From Streptomonospora nanhaiensis (GTDB lineage Bacteria; Actinomycetota; Actinomycetes; Streptosporangiales; Streptosporangiaceae): 64,000 bases of DNA. A model generated the notes under the pieces. That model was given only the letters and a program-made list of their open reading frames with translations, searched no databases and was not told the origin of the DNA. The stretch is taken from contig NZ_JACCFO010000001.1 in the NCBI RefSeq assembly GCF_013410565.1, forward strand, positions 5,704,001 to 5,768,000, given 5' to 3'. The translations under genes were made by a program, and so were the position numbers. Positions 17,602 through 26,341 of this stretch are shown here, piece after piece. How positions within the stretch are numbered: position 1 is the first letter of the stretch; every line of letters starts with the position of its first letter.

Positions 17602-19065
17602 TCACGCGACGGTGCTGGACGCCCCGCCGCGGGCGGGCGACGGCTCGGCCCCGCCCCGGCCCGCCCGCGGCCGGATGAGGAGCACGGCGGCGCAGACGGC
17701 GGCCAGGTAGAACGCGCCCGCGCCGAGCAGCCCGGTGGTGTAGCCGGCGGTCAGCGCGTCCCGCAGGGGCGCCCCCACCGGCTGGCCGGCGGTGGTGGCG
17801 GCGGCGACACCGGCCAGGACCGCCAGCCCCAGCGCGCCGCCGATCTGCTGGCTGGTGTTGACGAGCCCGGAGGCGATGCCGGAGTCCGCCGCGGCCACGC
17901 CCCGCACGCCGCCGATCGTCGCGGCGACGAAGCCGATCCCCAGGCCGATGCCCCCGACCAGTTGGGCCGGCAGCAAGGCGGTCAGGGCGTTCTGGTCGGG
18001 GGTCAGCACGCCGAACCAGCCCATCGCCGCGGCGGCCACCACCAGGCCGGCCGTCAGCGTGGTCCGGATGGAGGTGCGGGCGAGCAGGCGGGGGCCGACC
18101 ACGCCGGAGCCGATGCCGATGCCGATCGCGAACGGCAGGTAGGCCAGCCCGGTGACCATGGGCGGGTAGTCCTTGACCGCCTGCATGTAGAGGGTGAGGA
18201 AGTAGAACGTCGCCAGTTGGCCCGCGCCCATGAGCAGCATGACCAGGTTGGCGCCGAACCGGGTGCGGTCGGCGAGCACACCGGCCGGGACCAGCGGGGT
18301 GCGGGCGCCGCGCTGGATGACGACGAACACGGCGGCCAGCACGAGGCCGGCCGCGCCGAAGGCGAGGGGGAACCCGTCGCCCAGGCCGTGGGAGCCGGCC
18401 CGGTTGACGGCGTAGACCAGCGAGCCCAGCGCGAGGGTCGCGGTGATCGCGCCGGGCAGGTCGATCCCGCCGCGCCGCCGGGTGCCGGGTACCACGGCGA
18501 GGGTGCCGGCGAGCAGCAGCAGGGCGAAGGGGATGTTGACGAACATGATCCACCGCCAGCCGAGGTACTCGGTGAGCGCGCCGCCGAGCAGCAGCCCGAC
18601 CACGGCGCCGAGCCCGCCCATCGCGCCGTACACCCCGAGCGCCTTGTCGCGCGCCGGCCCGGCGGGGAAGGTGTCGGCGAGCAGGGACAGCGCGGCCGGG
18701 GCGATGATCGCGCCGCCCACGCCCTGCACCACCCGGGCGGCGATGAGCGTGGCCCCGGTCTGCGCCACGCCGCCCAGCAGGGAGGCGAGCAGGAACACCA
18801 CCAGCCCGATCCGGAACAGCCTGCGGCGGCCGAACACGTCACCGGCCCGGCCGCCGGCCAGCAGCAGCCCCCCGAACGCCAGCGCGTAGGAGGTCAGGAC
18901 CCAGTCCAGATCGGACTCTGCCATGCGCAGTCCCGCGCCGATGGCGGGCAGGCCCACGGTCACGATGGTGCCGTCCATCACGATCAGCAGTTGCGCCGCG
19001 GCCATCACCCACAGCGCCAGGCCACCGGACCGGGTGCGGGACGGGGTCTCCAGGTGCGAAGTCAT
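17602..19065 (-). CDS. MFS multidrug exporter, EmrB/QacA (DHA2) type
   Basis: 487 residues with about 14 hydrophobic segments. The beginning (LWVMAAAQLLIVMDGTIVTV followed by GLPAIG) carries the LDxTIVNVALP-like motif of DHA2 exporters, and RAGDVFGRRRLFRIG is motif A between helices 2 and 3. Proton-driven export of drugs or natural products is the usual role. ATG 19065 follows AGGAGG by six bases; the site lies just after the esterase stop codon. It lies 15 bases from the esterase gene and 125 bases from the AhpD-like gene, so the three are probably one transcript. Confidence 0.85.
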   Translation of the reverse strand: MTSHLETPSRTRSGGLALWVMAAAQLLIVMDGTIVTVGLPAIGAGLRMAESDLDWVLTSYALAFGGLLLAGGRAGDVFGRRRLFRIGLVVFLLASLLGGVAQTGATLIAARVVQGVGGAIIAPAALSLLADTFPAGPARDKALGVYGAMGGLGAVVGLLLGGALTEYLGWRWIMFVNIPFALLLLAGTLAVVPGTRRRGGIDLPGAITATLALGSLVYAVNRAGSHGLGDGFPLAFGAAGLVLAAVFVVIQRGARTPLVPAGVLADRTRFGANLVMLLMGAGQLATFYFLTLYMQAVKDYPPMVTGLAYLPFAIGIGIGSGVVGPRLLARTSIRTTLTAGLVVAAAAMGWFGVLTPDQNALTALLPAQLVGGIGLGIGFVAATIGGVRGVAAADSGIASGLVNTSQQIGGALGLAVLAGVAAATTAGQPVGAPLRDALTAGYTTGLLGAGAFYLAAVCAAVLLIRPRAGRGGAEPSPARGGASSTVA

Positions 19066-19079
19066 GTCGAGCCTCCTCA

Positions 19080-20234
19080 TCAGGCACCGGTGGCGGCGCG
19101 GTGGACCGCGGCGGCCAGCCGGTCGTGTTCGGGGTAAGACCAGTCGAAGGAGAAGCGGCGGCGGGTGTAGCCGAAGGCGATGCCGGCGCGCGGGTCGGCG
19201 AACGACTCCGCACCGGCGGACCCGTTGTGGCCGAAGGAGTTCGCGCTCAGGAAGGGGTAGCGCAGCCCCTTGGCCTGGAACCCCAGGGCGTACTGGCCGG
19301 CCTCGCCGGTGACCAGGTCGCCGCCGGTGGAGTGGAGCATGGCGAACTCGCCGAGGGTGTCGGGGGTGAGCAGCGGCGCCGCGCCGTCCACGCCCCAGAC
19401 CGCGGCCGCGTACATCCGGGCCAGCCCGCGGGCGCTTCCGACGCCGCCGGCGGAGGACTGGCCGAGCGCGCGCACCCGCCGGGTGTTGAGGAAGGCCACC
19501 TGGTCCAGCGGCGGGGTGGAGTTGAGGCCGTAGCCGATGCCGGTGATGCTGTGCGGTCCCGGAACGTTCGCCCAGAACGCGGCCAGCTCCTCGGGGGACG
19601 CCAGCCCCGGCAGCACCTCCCGGAACCGGTCCTCCAGCGCCTCCGGCAGCCCCAGGTACAGGTCCAGCCCGTGGGGTGCGCGGACCCGCTCCTCGAAGTG
19701 CTCCCGCAGCGGGCGGCCGGTCGCCCGGCGGACCACCTCGTTGACGACCGCGAACGTCACGAACCCGCCGTAGCCGTAGGCCGAGCCCGGACGCCAGTAC
19801 GGCCGCTGCCCGGCCAGCCGCCGCGCGATCACCCGGTCGTCGGCCAGCTCGTCGGCGGTGAGGCCGCCGTCGACGCCGATCACACCGGACCGGTGGGTGA
19901 GGACGTCCCGCACGGTGATCCGGTCCTTGCCCTTGGCGGCGAACTCCGGCCAGTAGTGCGCGACGGGCCGGTCCAGCTCCAGGGCGCCGTCCTGCACCAG
20001 CAGTGCCACCACCAGGGTCGCGGCGCCCTTGGTCGCCGAGTAGACGCCGGTCAGCGTGCCGCCCGTCACCTCGTCTCCGGCCCACAGGTCGACCACCTGG
20101 CGGCCGTGGACGTAGACGGCCAACTGCGCGCCGGCCCGGCCCGGACCCCTCTCCCCGGCCACCGCGGCGGCGAACTCCTCCCGCACCGCCTCGAAACCGC
20201 CGGTGACCGTCCCGTGGACATCGATGTCGCTCAT
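19080..20234 (-). CDS. Serine beta-lactamase-fold esterase
   Basis: 384 residues. Beta-lactamase class C/EstB fold with the catalytic SxxK as Ser66-Ala-Thr-Lys69 (YSATKGA), a Y-containing second motif around YGYGGF, and a C-terminal FGHNGSAG in the KTG/HNG position. LTHRSGV is typical of the family. No signal peptide is seen, which argues for a cytoplasmic esterase rather than an antibiotic-degrading beta-lactamase. ATG 20234 is preferred to ATG 20255 because GGAGAA lies upstream. It leads the minus-strand cassette. Confidence 0.78.
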   Translation of the reverse strand: MSDIDVHGTVTGGFEAVREEFAAAVAGERGPGRAGAQLAVYVHGRQVVDLWAGDEVTGGTLTGVYSATKGAATLVVALLVQDGALELDRPVAHYWPEFAAKGKDRITVRDVLTHRSGVIGVDGGLTADELADDRVIARRLAGQRPYWRPGSAYGYGGFVTFAVVNEVVRRATGRPLREHFEERVRAPHGLDLYLGLPEALEDRFREVLPGLASPEELAAFWANVPGPHSITGIGYGLNSTPPLDQVAFLNTRRVRALGQSSAGGVGSARGLARMYAAAVWGVDGAAPLLTPDTLGEFAMLHSTGGDLVTGEAGQYALGFQAKGLRYPFLSANSFGHNGSAGAESFADPRAGIAFGYTRRRFSFDWSYPEHDRLAAAVHRAATGA

Positions 20235-20579
20235 CGCCGGTGCTTCTCCGTTCATCGTGTTACCGATTCGACGGAGGCATGACGCACGGGCCGCCGGAAG
20301 TGTGACCGGACCCCGGCGGTCCATCGCCGACGCGGTGTCCGCCACGGACTCGACCGCCGCCCCGAGGACGGCCCGGAACGAACACGACTTCCTCTTCCTC
20401 GCCCGGCGATCATGCGAGGAGCCCCGACGGGGCGGGCCCGGCGGGTGATACCGGGGCGTCCTGATCCGGCCAGGTGGGCGCCGCGCGATGTTACCTAGCC
20501 GCGTATACGGATGATCTAGACTCCCTACGCCAGTGGTAGACCCCCGACCGACACCTGCCCCCGGAGCTGACGCCCCGCC
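20235..20579. other. Divergent intergenic region before terC
   Basis: No gene seen. It must hold the promoters of the esterase cassette (minus) and terC (plus). The stretch 20485-20525 is less GC-rich than its surroundings and is the likeliest terC promoter, but I could not fix the hexamers. Confidence 0.4.
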
Positions 20580-21524
20580 ATGAGCACAGACCTGATCGTC
20601 GGATTCTTCACGCTGACAGCGTTGGAGATCGTCCTCGGAATCGACAACCTCGTCTTCATCTCGATCCTGGCGGGCAAGCTCCCCGAGCACCAGCGCGCCC
20701 GCGCCCGCCAGATCGGCATCGCGCTGGCGCTGGTCGGGCGGCTCGTCCTGCTCGCCTCGATCACCCTGATCATGCGGCTGACCGTGCCGCTGTTCACCGT
20801 CGCCGGGATCGAGTTCACCGGGCAGTCGATCATCCTGCTGGCGGGCGGCCTGTTCCTCATCGGCAAGGCCACCTACGAGATCCACGAGAGCCTTGAGGGC
20901 GAGGAGGACCACAAGGGGTCCAAGGTCCGCGCCGCCTTCGGCGCTGTGCTCCTCCAGATTGTGGCACTGGACCTGGTCTTCTCGCTGGACTCCGTCATCA
21001 CCGCCGTGGGCATGATCGGCGACGAGCCCGGCGGCATCTGGGTCATGGTCGCGGCCGTGGTGATCGCCGTCGTCGTCATGCTGGTGTCGGCCGGCCCGCT
21101 CAGCCGGTTCGTCAACTCCCACCCCACGGTCAAGATGCTGGCGCTGTCGTTCCTGCTGCTCATCGGGTTCACCCTGGTGGCCGAGGGCCTGCACTTCCAC
21201 GTCCCGCGGGGCTACATCTACTTCGCCATGGGCTTCTCGCTGTTCGTGGAGCTGCTCAACATCTTCGCCCGGCGCCGCCGCAAGGCCCAGCCGGTCAAGC
21301 TCAACAGCCGCTACGCCGACACCTCGTCCGACGCCGGCGCCCCGGCCGCGGCCTCCGCCGGCGCCGGGAGCGACACCCCCGCCGACCCCTCCGGCCCGGC
21401 CGCCGGCACCGACCCCAGCCCCGCCGCGGCCGCGACCCCCTCGCCCGCCGGCCCGGGCGGCTCGGGCCACTCCGACGGCGGCAGCGGCGGTTCCGACGGC
21501 GGCGGTGGCGGCGGCGGCGACTAG
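20580..21524 (+). CDS. terC: TerC-family integral membrane protein
   Basis: 314 residues with seven or more hydrophobic segments. The start FFTLTALEIVLGIDNLVFIS and the middle DLVFSLDSVITAVG contain the paired acidic motifs in membrane helices that define TerC (PF03741). Family members are linked to tellurite resistance and to metal loading, notably manganese, of exported proteins. After residue about 245 the tail is alanine/proline/glycine-rich and ends in a glycine run, a low-complexity cytoplasmic extension. ATG 20580 is the first start in frame. Monocistronic, followed by hairpins. Confidence 0.9.
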   Translation: MSTDLIVGFFTLTALEIVLGIDNLVFISILAGKLPEHQRARARQIGIALALVGRLVLLASITLIMRLTVPLFTVAGIEFTGQSIILLAGGLFLIGKATYEIHESLEGEEDHKGSKVRAAFGAVLLQIVALDLVFSLDSVITAVGMIGDEPGGIWVMVAAVVIAVVVMLVSAGPLSRFVNSHPTVKMLALSFLLLIGFTLVAEGLHFHVPRGYIYFAMGFSLFVELLNIFARRRRKAQPVKLNSRYADTSSDAGAPAAASAGAGSDTPADPSGPAAGTDPSPAAAATPSPAGPGGSGHSDGGSGGSDGGGGGGGD

Positions 21525-21531
21525 CCCGGCC

Positions 21532-21555
21532 GTGCGGGTGGCCCGCCGCCCGCAC
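21532..21555 (+). terminator. Hairpin after terC
   Basis: Arms GTGCGGG (21532-21538) and CCCGCAC (21549-21555) flank a 10-base loop that can itself pair. No T-run. Confidence 0.45.
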
Positions 21556-21606
21556 GCCCAGCGGCACCCCCGCGGCCCCAGGACTCCTATGCTGGAGGGA
21601 TGAACG

Positions 21607-21635
21607 GGCGCCGTCCGCCGGCGGCGGACGGCGCC
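21607..21635 (+). promoter_or_regulatory. Perfect 13-bp hairpin ahead of the HIT gene
   Basis: Arms 21607-21619 and 21623-21635 are perfectly complementary with a 3-base loop. It lies 50 bases before the HIT start codon and just after a TATGCT stretch (about 21588-21593) that could be a -10 element, so it may sit in the 5' leader. It may instead be a second terC terminator. Confidence 0.45.
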
Positions 21636-21684
21636 CTCGCCATGACGGGCACGACAACCAGCCGACGCGGTGAGGTGAGCGCGC

Positions 21685-22230
21685 ATGAGTGAGGCCGAGC
21701 GGGAAACGCGCCCCGGCGACCCCGACGGCTTCGACCGCCTGTGGACCCCCCACCGCATGGCCTACATCAAGGGCGAGAACAAGCCGCGCGGCTCCGCGCC
21801 CGAGGACGGCTGCCCCTTCTGCCGCGCACCCGACCTCCCCGACACCGAGAGCCTGGTGGTGGCGCGCGGCAAGACCGCGTTCGCGGTGCTCAACCTCTAC
21901 CCCTACAACAGCGGGCACCTGCTCATCTGCCCCTACCGGCACGTGGGCGACTACACCGGCCTCGATGACTCCGAGGCCGCCGAGTTCGCCGCGCTCACCC
22001 AGGAGGGCGTCACCGCGCTGCGCCGCGCCTACGAGCCCCAGGGGTTCAACATCGGCATGAACCTGGGCTCGGCCGCCGGCGCCGGGATCGCGGCCCACCT
22101 GCACCAGCACATCGTGCCCCGCTGGGGAGGCGACAACAACTTCATGCCCGTCATCGGGCGCACCAAGGTCCTGCCCGAACTGCTGCGGCAGACCCGCGAC
22201 ACGGTCGCCGGAGCCTGGCCCGACCACTGA
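21685..22230 (+). CDS. HIT-family hydrolase/phosphorylase (Rv2613c-like)
   Basis: 181 residues. The histidine triad is HLHQHIVPRW; CPFC with a later HIT core (FAVLNLYPYNSGHLLICPYRH) resembles the mycobacterial diadenosine tetraphosphate phosphorylase Rv2613c. It would cleave Ap4A-type nucleotides using the central histidine. GAGGTGA precedes ATG 21685. Gene order supports orthology: as in Mycobacterium, it heads a run to PI-phosphate synthase, PIM acyltransferase and PimA. Confidence 0.88.
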   Translation: MSEAERETRPGDPDGFDRLWTPHRMAYIKGENKPRGSAPEDGCPFCRAPDLPDTESLVVARGKTAFAVLNLYPYNSGHLLICPYRHVGDYTGLDDSEAAEFAALTQEGVTALRRAYEPQGFNIGMNLGSAAGAGIAAHLHQHIVPRWGGDNNFMPVIGRTKVLPELLRQTRDTVAGAWPDH

Positions 22231-22268
22231 CGCGCCGCCGGCGCCCCGGCGAGGAGATGAGCCGTCCC

Positions 22269-22643
22269 ATGTCCCGACCCGTTCTCGTCTTCGACGGCGA
22301 CTGCGGCTTCTGCACCGACTGCGCCCGGCTCGCCCGGGACCGCGTCGCCCCCGGCGTCGACATCGTGCCCTGGCAGCGCGCGGGGCTGCCGCCCGGCACC
22401 GCCGAACGCGCCCGGCACGAGGTCCTGCTGCGGGACGCGGCCGGGCGGCGCGTGTGGGGCGGTGTGGACGCCGTGGCCGTGCTGCTGCTGGCCAGCCCCC
22501 GGCCCTGGTGGCCCGCCGCCGGGTGGCTGCTGCGCCGCGCTCCGGTGCGCGCGCTGGGCGCCGCCGCCTACCGGTGGGTCGCCCGCAACCGCCACCGCAT
22601 GCCCGGCGGCACCCCCGCCTGTGCGCTCGGCCCCCCGACGTGA
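22269..22643 (+). CDS. DCC-family thiol-disulfide oxidoreductase-like protein (DUF393)
   Basis: 124 residues. The family signature DGDCGFCTDCARL gives the DxDCxxC motif of DUF393, predicted thioredoxin-like redox proteins. The region after residue 65 has two hydrophobic stretches. ATG 22269 is preferred over ATG 22257, which abuts the ribosome site. It is inserted between the HIT and pgsA genes, a position empty in mycobacteria; its link to phosphoinositide synthesis is unknown. Confidence 0.72.
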   Translation: MSRPVLVFDGDCGFCTDCARLARDRVAPGVDIVPWQRAGLPPGTAERARHEVLLRDAAGRRVWGGVDAVAVLLLASPRPWWPAAGWLLRRAPVRALGAAAYRWVARNRHRMPGGTPACALGPPT

Positions 22644-22727
22644 GGACCCTCACGCCGTGCCGCCGCCCGCGCGCCGGAGCGCCGCGTGGCCGCCCCCTCC
22701 GCCTGGCCGTACGATCCTGAAGAGATC

Positions 22728-23360
22728 ATGCTGAGATATCTGCGTCCCCTGCTCGCGCGGCTGCTGCTGCCCGTCGGCCGATTCCTGGCCCGGCTCGGCG
22801 TCACGCCGAGCATGGTCACCCTCCTCGGCGCCCTGGGCACCGTCGCCAGCGCGCTCGTGTTCTACCCCCAGGGCGAGCTGTTCACGGGATCGGCCGTGAT
22901 CACCGCCTTCGTCCTCTTCGACATGCTCGACGGCGCGGTCGCCCGCGCCTCCGACAGCGCCAGCAAGTGGGGCGCGTTCCTGGACTCCACCCTGGACCGG
23001 CTCTCCGACGCCGCGATCCTCAGCGGCCTGGTGGTGTGGTTCCTCGGTGGCGGGCGCGACCCCGTGCTCGGCTACCTCGCGCTGTTCTGCCTGGTCAGCG
23101 GGTTCGGGGTGTCCTACATCAAGGCGCGCGCCGAAGGGCTGGGCGCCAACTGCGACGTCGGGATCGCCGAGCGCTCCGAGCGCCTGGTGATCATCCTGGT
23201 CGCCGTGGGCCTGGGCGGCCTGGGCGTGCCCTACGTGCTGGAGGCGGGCCTGGGCGTGCTGGCCCTGCTCAGCGCGATCACCGTCGTCCAGCGGCTCATC
23301 GAGACCCGCAACCGCCTCACCCGGCCCCGGCGGCCCGCCGGCGACCCCGAAACGGCGTGA
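22728..23360 (+). CDS. pgsA: Phosphatidylinositol phosphate synthase (CDP-alcohol phosphatidyltransferase)
   Basis: 210 residues, about six membrane helices. The CDP-alcohol phosphotransferase signature D-x2-DG-x2-AR-x8-G-x3-D-x3-D is intact (DMLDGAVARASD, then KWGAFLDSTLDRLSD). In actinobacteria at this locus the enzyme joins CDP-diacylglycerol to inositol phosphate, the first step to phosphatidylinositol and PIMs. ATG 22728 is the best start; the frame is open upstream. It overlaps the next gene by one base (TGATG), with PatA and PimA following. Confidence 0.9.
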   Translation: MLRYLRPLLARLLLPVGRFLARLGVTPSMVTLLGALGTVASALVFYPQGELFTGSAVITAFVLFDMLDGAVARASDSASKWGAFLDSTLDRLSDAAILSGLVVWFLGGGRDPVLGYLALFCLVSGFGVSYIKARAEGLGANCDVGIAERSERLVIILVAVGLGGLGVPYVLEAGLGVLALLSAITVVQRLIETRNRLTRPRRPAGDPETA

Positions 23361-24382
23361 TGGGCCTCGCCGAGCGCGCCTCCGCCGCCGTCTACCTGCT
23401 GGGCTGGCGGGTGGTCCGGTACGCGCCCGAGCGCGCCGGGCGGCGCGCGGCCCAGGCCGTCGCCGACCACCTGTGGCGGCGGCGCGGCGCGGGGGTGCGC
23501 CGGCTGGAGGCCAACCTGCGCCGGGTGGCCGGGCCCGGCGCCGCGCCCGAGCACATCCGGGCGCTCTCGCGCGCCGGCATGCGGTCCTACCTGCGCTACT
23601 TCTACGAGGTGTTCCGGCTGCCGGCCCTGCCGCCCGCCGAGATCGCCGCCCGGGTGGAGTGCACCGGCCTGGAGCGGGTCCAGGAGGCCCTGGCCGCCGG
23701 ACGCGGCGTGGTCGCGGCGCTGCCGCACATGGGCAACTGGGACCTGGCCGGGGCGTGGGTCGCCCGGCAGCAGATCCCCCCGACCACCGTCGCCGAGCGG
23801 CTGCGGCCCGAGGCGCTCTTCGCCCGCTTCGTCGCCTTCCGCGAGGGCCTGGGCATGGAGGTGCTGCCGCTGACCGGCGCGGGCAACCACATCGCCGGCG
23901 TGCTGGCGCGGCGCCTGCGCGCCGGCCGCCTGGTGTGCCTGCTGGCCGACCGCGACCTCACGGCCACCGGGCTGGAGGTGGAGTTCTTCGGCGAACCCGC
24001 GCGGCTGCCCGCCGGCCCCGCCGTGCTGGCCGAGCGCACCGGCGCCGCGCTGCTGCCCGTGGCGCCGTGGTACGACGGCGACCTCCTGCGCGTGGAGGTC
24101 CACCCCGAGATCCCGGTGCCCGAGGCGCCCACCCGCGCCGAGCGGGTGCGCCTGATGACCCAGAAACTGGCCCGCGCCTTCGAGGCCGCCATCGCCGCCC
24201 ACCCCGAGGACTGGCACATGCTCCAGCCGGTGTTCAGCGCCGACACCCCGCCGGGGGCCGGTGAGGAGCGCCCCCGCGTGGGTAGCGTTGAGACGTCTGC
24301 CCAGACGTCCACCGAGCCGCCCGCCGCCGCACCGCCGCCGCGCGCGCGGGAGCGCGGCGGCGGCGCGACCCGGAAGTGGTGA
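23360..24382 (+). CDS. patA: Phosphatidylinositol mannoside acyltransferase
   Basis: 340 residues of the LpxL/HtrB-type lysophospholipid acyltransferase family. LPHMGNWDLAG holds the HxxxxD catalytic motif (His-Met-Gly-Asn-Trp-Asp). The C-terminal about 45 residues after FSADTPP are low-complexity and probably dispensable. It should transfer a palmitoyl group to the mannose of PIM on the cytoplasmic membrane face. ATG 23360 overlaps the pgsA stop; order pgsA-patA-pimA matches mycobacteria. Confidence 0.88.
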   Translation: MGLAERASAAVYLLGWRVVRYAPERAGRRAAQAVADHLWRRRGAGVRRLEANLRRVAGPGAAPEHIRALSRAGMRSYLRYFYEVFRLPALPPAEIAARVECTGLERVQEALAAGRGVVAALPHMGNWDLAGAWVARQQIPPTTVAERLRPEALFARFVAFREGLGMEVLPLTGAGNHIAGVLARRLRAGRLVCLLADRDLTATGLEVEFFGEPARLPAGPAVLAERTGAALLPVAPWYDGDLLRVEVHPEIPVPEAPTRAERVRLMTQKLARAFEAAIAAHPEDWHMLQPVFSADTPPGAGEERPRVGSVETSAQTSTEPPAAAPPPRARERGGGATRKW

Positions 24383-24386
24383 GCCC

Positions 24387-25535
24387 ATGAGGGTGGGCCT
24401 GGTCTGCCCCTACACCTGGGAGGTCCCCGGCGGCGTGCAGCAGCACGTCGGCGACCTCGCCGAGGCGCTGCTGGACCTGGGCCACGAGGTGTCGGTCCTG
24501 GCGCCCAGCGACTCCGCCGCCGGCCTGCCCCCCTACGTGGTCTCGGCCGGGGGAGCGGTGCCGGTGCCCTACAACGGGTCGGTGGCGCGGCTGGCGTTCG
24601 GGTTCCGCGCCGCCGGCCGGGTGCGCCGCTGGATCCGCGAGGGCGCCTTCGACCTGCTGCACGTCCACGAGCCCACCGCCCCCAGCCTGTCGCTGCTGGC
24701 GTGCTGGGTGGCCGAGGGGCCCATCGTGGCCACCTTCCACACCTCCAACCCGCGCTCGCGCGCCATGGCGGTCTCGGCCGCCGCGCTGCGCACCGCCCTG
24801 GAGCGCATCAGCGGCCGGATCGCGGTCTCCGAGGCCGCGCGCAAGACCCTGGTGGAGCACCTGGGCGGCGACGCCGTGCTGATCCCCAACGGGGTCGCCG
24901 TTGACCGCTACGCCCGGGCCCGGCCCTTCGACGGCTGGCCCGGCGAGGGCGGCGCCATCGGTTTCCTGGGCCGCCTGGACGAGCCCCGCAAGGGCCTGGC
25001 CGTGCTGCTGGAGGCGTTCGACCTGCTCGGCCGCGAGCGCCCCGGCCTGCGGCTGCTGGTCGCCGGACCCGGCGACACCGACGAGGTGCGCGCCCGCGTG
25101 GCACCCGGCCTGCGCGACCGCGTGGTCACCCTGGGCCGGGTGGACGACACCGACAAGGTGCGCGCCTACCACTCGGTGGACGTGTTCTGCGCGCCCAACA
25201 CCGGCGGCGAGAGCTTCGGGATCGTGCTGACCGAGGCGATGTCGGCGGGCGCCCCCGTGCTGGCCAGCGACCTGCCCGCCTTCCAGCAGGTGCTGCGCGG
25301 CGGCGCGGCCGGCCGGCTGTTCGCCACCGGCGACGCCCGCGACCTGGCGCGCGGCGCCGCCGAACTGCTGGACGACCCCGCCCGCCGCCGCGAGCTGTCC
25401 GCGGCGGCGCGCGCGGCCGTGCGCGCCTACGACTGGCGCACCGTGGCCGCCGACGTGGTGCGGGTCTATGAGACCGTTCTGCTGCCGGCCTCCGCCGCCG
25501 GCCCCGTCACCGCCGGACGCAAGGAGAGCGTGTAA
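24387..25535 (+). CDS. pimA: Phosphatidylinositol alpha-mannosyltransferase PimA (GT4)
   Basis: 382 residues, GT-B fold of family GT4. GGVQQHVGDLAEALLDLGHEV is the N-terminal donor/acceptor loop region; NTGGESFGIVLTEAMSAG contains the E-x7-E signature of retaining GT4 enzymes. It transfers the first mannose from GDP-mannose to phosphatidylinositol at the inner face of the membrane. Lies five bases after patA. Confidence 0.9.
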   Translation: MRVGLVCPYTWEVPGGVQQHVGDLAEALLDLGHEVSVLAPSDSAAGLPPYVVSAGGAVPVPYNGSVARLAFGFRAAGRVRRWIREGAFDLLHVHEPTAPSLSLLACWVAEGPIVATFHTSNPRSRAMAVSAAALRTALERISGRIAVSEAARKTLVEHLGGDAVLIPNGVAVDRYARARPFDGWPGEGGAIGFLGRLDEPRKGLAVLLEAFDLLGRERPGLRLLVAGPGDTDEVRARVAPGLRDRVVTLGRVDDTDKVRAYHSVDVFCAPNTGGESFGIVLTEAMSAGAPVLASDLPAFQQVLRGGAAGRLFATGDARDLARGAAELLDDPARRRELSAAARAAVRAYDWRTVAADVVRVYETVLLPASAAGPVTAGRKESV

Positions 25536-25540
25536 CCCCC

Positions 25541-26125
25541 GTGCCCGCCTGGATGCCCCCCTGGATCACCACCGCCGCCCTCGTCCTGACCGCCGTGGTG
25601 CTGCTGTCGGCCTACGTGTCGTGGCGGGCCGGCCGGCTGGACCGGCTGCACACCCGGGTCGAGACCGCCTACGCCGCCCTGGACGCCGCTCTGGTGCGGC
25701 GCAGCGCGGTGGTGCTGGAGCTCGCCGCCGCGCCCGCGCTGGAACCCGCCTCGGCGGTGCTGCTGGGCGACGCCGCCGCCCGCGCCCGCCGCGCCCACGG
25801 CGCCGAGCGGGCCGAGCGGGAACTGGCCGAGAGCACCCTGTCGCGGGCGCTGCGCGCGGTGATGGCCGAACCCGGCCTCGCCGAGGCCCTGGGCGCGCAT
25901 GAGGCCGCGGAGGCCGCGGAGGCCGGGGGAGACGACCTGGTGGCCGAGGTGGAGTCGGCCGCCAAGCGGGTGATGCTGGCGCGGCGGTTCTACAACGACG
26001 CGGTGGCCGGGATCCGCGAGGCCCGCTCCGGACGCCTGGTGCGGCTGCTGCGGCTGGCCGGACGCGCCCCGATGCCGGAGTTCTTCGAGATGGACGACGA
26101 GCCGCCGGTCACGGCGCCGCCGTGA
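25541..26125 (+). CDS. LemA-like membrane protein
   Basis: 194 residues. One N-terminal membrane helix (residues about 8-28), then a helical bundle. The segment AKRVMLARRFYNDAVAGIREAR followed by a PEFFEMDD ending resembles the C-terminal part of LemA proteins (RRFYNDAVRDYN..FP..), but the rest is divergent, so the call is moderate. The start is taken as GTG 25541; ATG 25553 is possible. It closes the PIM gene run and is followed by a strong terminator. Mycobacteria carry a NUDIX gene in this position. Confidence 0.55.
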   Translation: MPAWMPPWITTAALVLTAVVLLSAYVSWRAGRLDRLHTRVETAYAALDAALVRRSAVVLELAAAPALEPASAVLLGDAAARARRAHGAERAERELAESTLSRALRAVMAEPGLAEALGAHEAAEAAEAGGDDLVAEVESAAKRVMLARRFYNDAVAGIREARSGRLVRLLRLAGRAPMPEFFEMDDEPPVTAPP

Positions 26126-26154
26126 CCCGCGCGGCCCCGACCGGGCCGCCAGGA

Positions 26155-26190
26155 GCGCCGGTCGCGGAACAGCGACCGGCGCCTTGCCGT
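26155..26190 (+). terminator. Terminator of the HIT-pgsA-patA-pimA-lemA run
   Basis: A perfect 11-bp stem (26155-26165 with 26172-26182) with a GGAACA loop precedes CTTGCCGTTAT. It separates the PIM operon from pdxS. Confidence 0.75.
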
Positions 26191-26341
26191 TATGTCCATA
26201 AAGCAGTACGAACGGGTGATCTACCATTGGAGGCGGAGCGCGCCCCCCGCCGCGCGCGGCTGACGTGCCGCGACGATCACCCCGCGCGCCGCAGGGGCCG
26301 CCGCCCCGCGTCGCGCCCCTAACCCTTTGGAGTCCGCCACC

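Noticed and set aside
21600-21692. 30-codon frame ahead of the HIT gene
   Set aside because: Its ATG directly abuts the GGAGGG site and the frame spans a perfect hairpin; better read as leader or terminator sequence.
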